From contig DATW01000078.1 of NCBI GenBank assembly GCA_002504845.1, positions 1 to 6,587 of the forward strand: a DNA stretch of 6,587 nucleotides, written 5' to 3'. Within the stretch, counting starts at the first letter, position 1, and each line of letters opens with the position of its first letter. The stretch comes from Euryarchaeota archaeon UBA250. GTDB lineage: Archaea > Thermoplasmatota > Poseidoniia > Poseidoniales > Thalassarchaeaceae. Below are positions 5,845-6,587 of this stretch, in pieces. Below the pieces are notes generated by a model. That model was given only the letters and a program-made list of their open reading frames with translations. It searched no databases and was not told where the DNA came from. Made by a program: the position numbers and the translations under genes.

Positions 5845-6587
5845 ATGTCTTCTCTTGAGATGTCTGCCATCCTCCTTCCGGCATTATTCGCCGGACTGGT
5901 CGCCATTCTTGCAACTGTAGTAATCGAGAGGGGCGGTGGCGCTCTGGGCGGAATAATCACACTACCCACCACCATCGTGCCGGCCAGCATAGGGATATGG
6001 GGGGGCGTTAGCGGGATCGAACCCTTCACCAATGCAATGTCGATGGTTCCTATAGGGATGCTCCTCAATGTTGTATTCTTGGGCTCGTGGAGAATCCTGC
6101 CCAAAATCATGGGAAAGAAGATGAATGGTACAAGTCTTGTATTCTCAGTTTCCATGATTTCAATCTTCATGTGGGCTATTTTTGCAGGGATATCGACATT
6201 TGTGGTTGAAATGGTATCTGATGACATAGGCCCCAGCACGATCGGCCTACTTGCCACATCCCTCGCTGTAATAATCGGCGTCTCCGCAGTAAAGACGAAC
6301 CCCCCTGCGCCTCCGGGAATCAACAAAGTTGGCTCGCTCACTCTTATTCTAAGGGGCCTCGCCGCTGGTTCTGCCATAGCTGCTTCAGTGTGGATCGCCG
6401 GCCTAGGCCTTCCATTCATATCTGGAATGGTATCGGTCTTCCCTGCTATCTTCCTTACTACAATGGTATCGTTGTGGATATCTCAGGGAGCCGATGTCCC
6501 TGTCGGAGCAACGGGCCCAATGATGCTCGGCTCTGCTTCAGTATCCATCTATGCCCTCCTCTGTATACCGCTGTTCGTATCTCTTGG
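5845..6587 (+). CDS. Uncharacterised multi-pass membrane protein, 3' end outside window
   Basis: The frame is open from ATG 5845 to the right edge (247 codons plus two bases) with no stop, so the gene is partial at its C-terminus. I do not recognise the family. About eight hydrophobic segments are visible, near residues 7-27, 37-52, 64-82, 98-122, 130-148, 165-184, 192-211 and 224-243. Glycines and prolines are common in them (LGGIITLPTTIVPASIGIW, GATGPMMLGS), as in small-molecule transporters. Residues about 14-83 and 172-240 look like copies of one unit. A polar proline-rich loop (150-161) separates the halves. The start is six bases after the aIF1A stop; GGATGA at 5833-5838 is only a weak ribosome site, and ATG 5860 is an alternative. 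Co-transcription with aIF1A is likely from spacing. A long opposite-strand frame over 5784-6419 is a shadow. Confidence 0.85.
   Translation, partial: MSSLEMSAILLPALFAGLVAILATVVIERGGGALGGIITLPTTIVPASIGIWGGVSGIEPFTNAMSMVPIGMLLNVVFLGSWRILPKIMGKKMNGTSLVFSVSMISIFMWAIFAGISTFVVEMVSDDIGPSTIGLLATSLAVIIGVSAVKTNPPAPPGINKVGSLTLILRGLAAGSAIAASVWIAGLGLPFISGMVSVFPAIFLTTMVSLWISQGADVPVGATGPMMLGSASVSIYALLCIPLFVSL

Noticed and set aside
5999..6005. Runs of seven G at 5418-5424 and 5999-6005 as possible frameshift or phase-variation sites
   Set aside because: The frame stays open and family-like across both runs (LGGRRVTAVCEDG follows the first), so there is no sign of a shift; seven bases is short for phase variation.
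5784..6419. A 211-codon open frame on the - strand
   Set aside because: It lies opposite the membrane protein gene at 5845, is low-complexity in Pro, Arg, Ile and Thr, resembles no family I know, and overlaps the 3' end of the aIF1A gene. The + strand frame has the more convincing protein.

Overview
The window looks like a piece of an archaeal chromosome, most likely a marine Thermoplasmatota relative such as Marine Group II (Poseidoniales). The clearest archaeal marker is the translation initiation factor 1A gene at 5287-5838, a protein found in archaea and eukaryotes but not, in this form, in bacteria. A complete-looking Nuo-type complex I antiporter block, a protoporphyrin ferrochelatase and a strong anti-Shine-Dalgarno match at several starts fit an aerobic, respiring, bacteria-influenced archaeon. 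The lineage assignment rests on gene content and recall of that group, not on a search.

Layout. Positions 1-3620 are the tail of a nuo operon on the + strand: the C-terminal 113 codons of nuoL (truncated by the window edge), then nuoM (340-1956) and nuoN (1953-3620). Each junction is a 4-base stop/start overlap (GTGA at 340-343, ATGA at 1953-1956), so the three membrane antiporter-like subunits are probably translationally coupled. After a 62-base gap carrying an AGGAGG site, a dyad and a possible TATA element comes hemH (3683-4708), ferrochelatase. Haem made by this enzyme would serve cytochromes downstream of complex I, so the neighbourhood reads as a respiratory block.

A DUF454/YbaN-type small membrane protein lies on the - strand (4686-5129) and converges on hemH with a 23-base overlap of the two coding 3' ends. 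Then comes a 157-base divergent promoter region (5130-5286), the gene for aIF1A with an unusually long acidic C-terminal tail (5287-5838), and, six bases after its stop, an uncharacterised multi-pass membrane protein that runs open off the right edge (5845-6587).

No tRNA, rRNA, CRISPR array, insertion sequence or phage gene is visible. I found no radically new system. The points most worth following are the acidic aIF1A tail ending in a DDIDSFFG-like motif, the five-cysteine internal segment in the archaeal ferrochelatase, and the internal duplication in the right-edge membrane protein.
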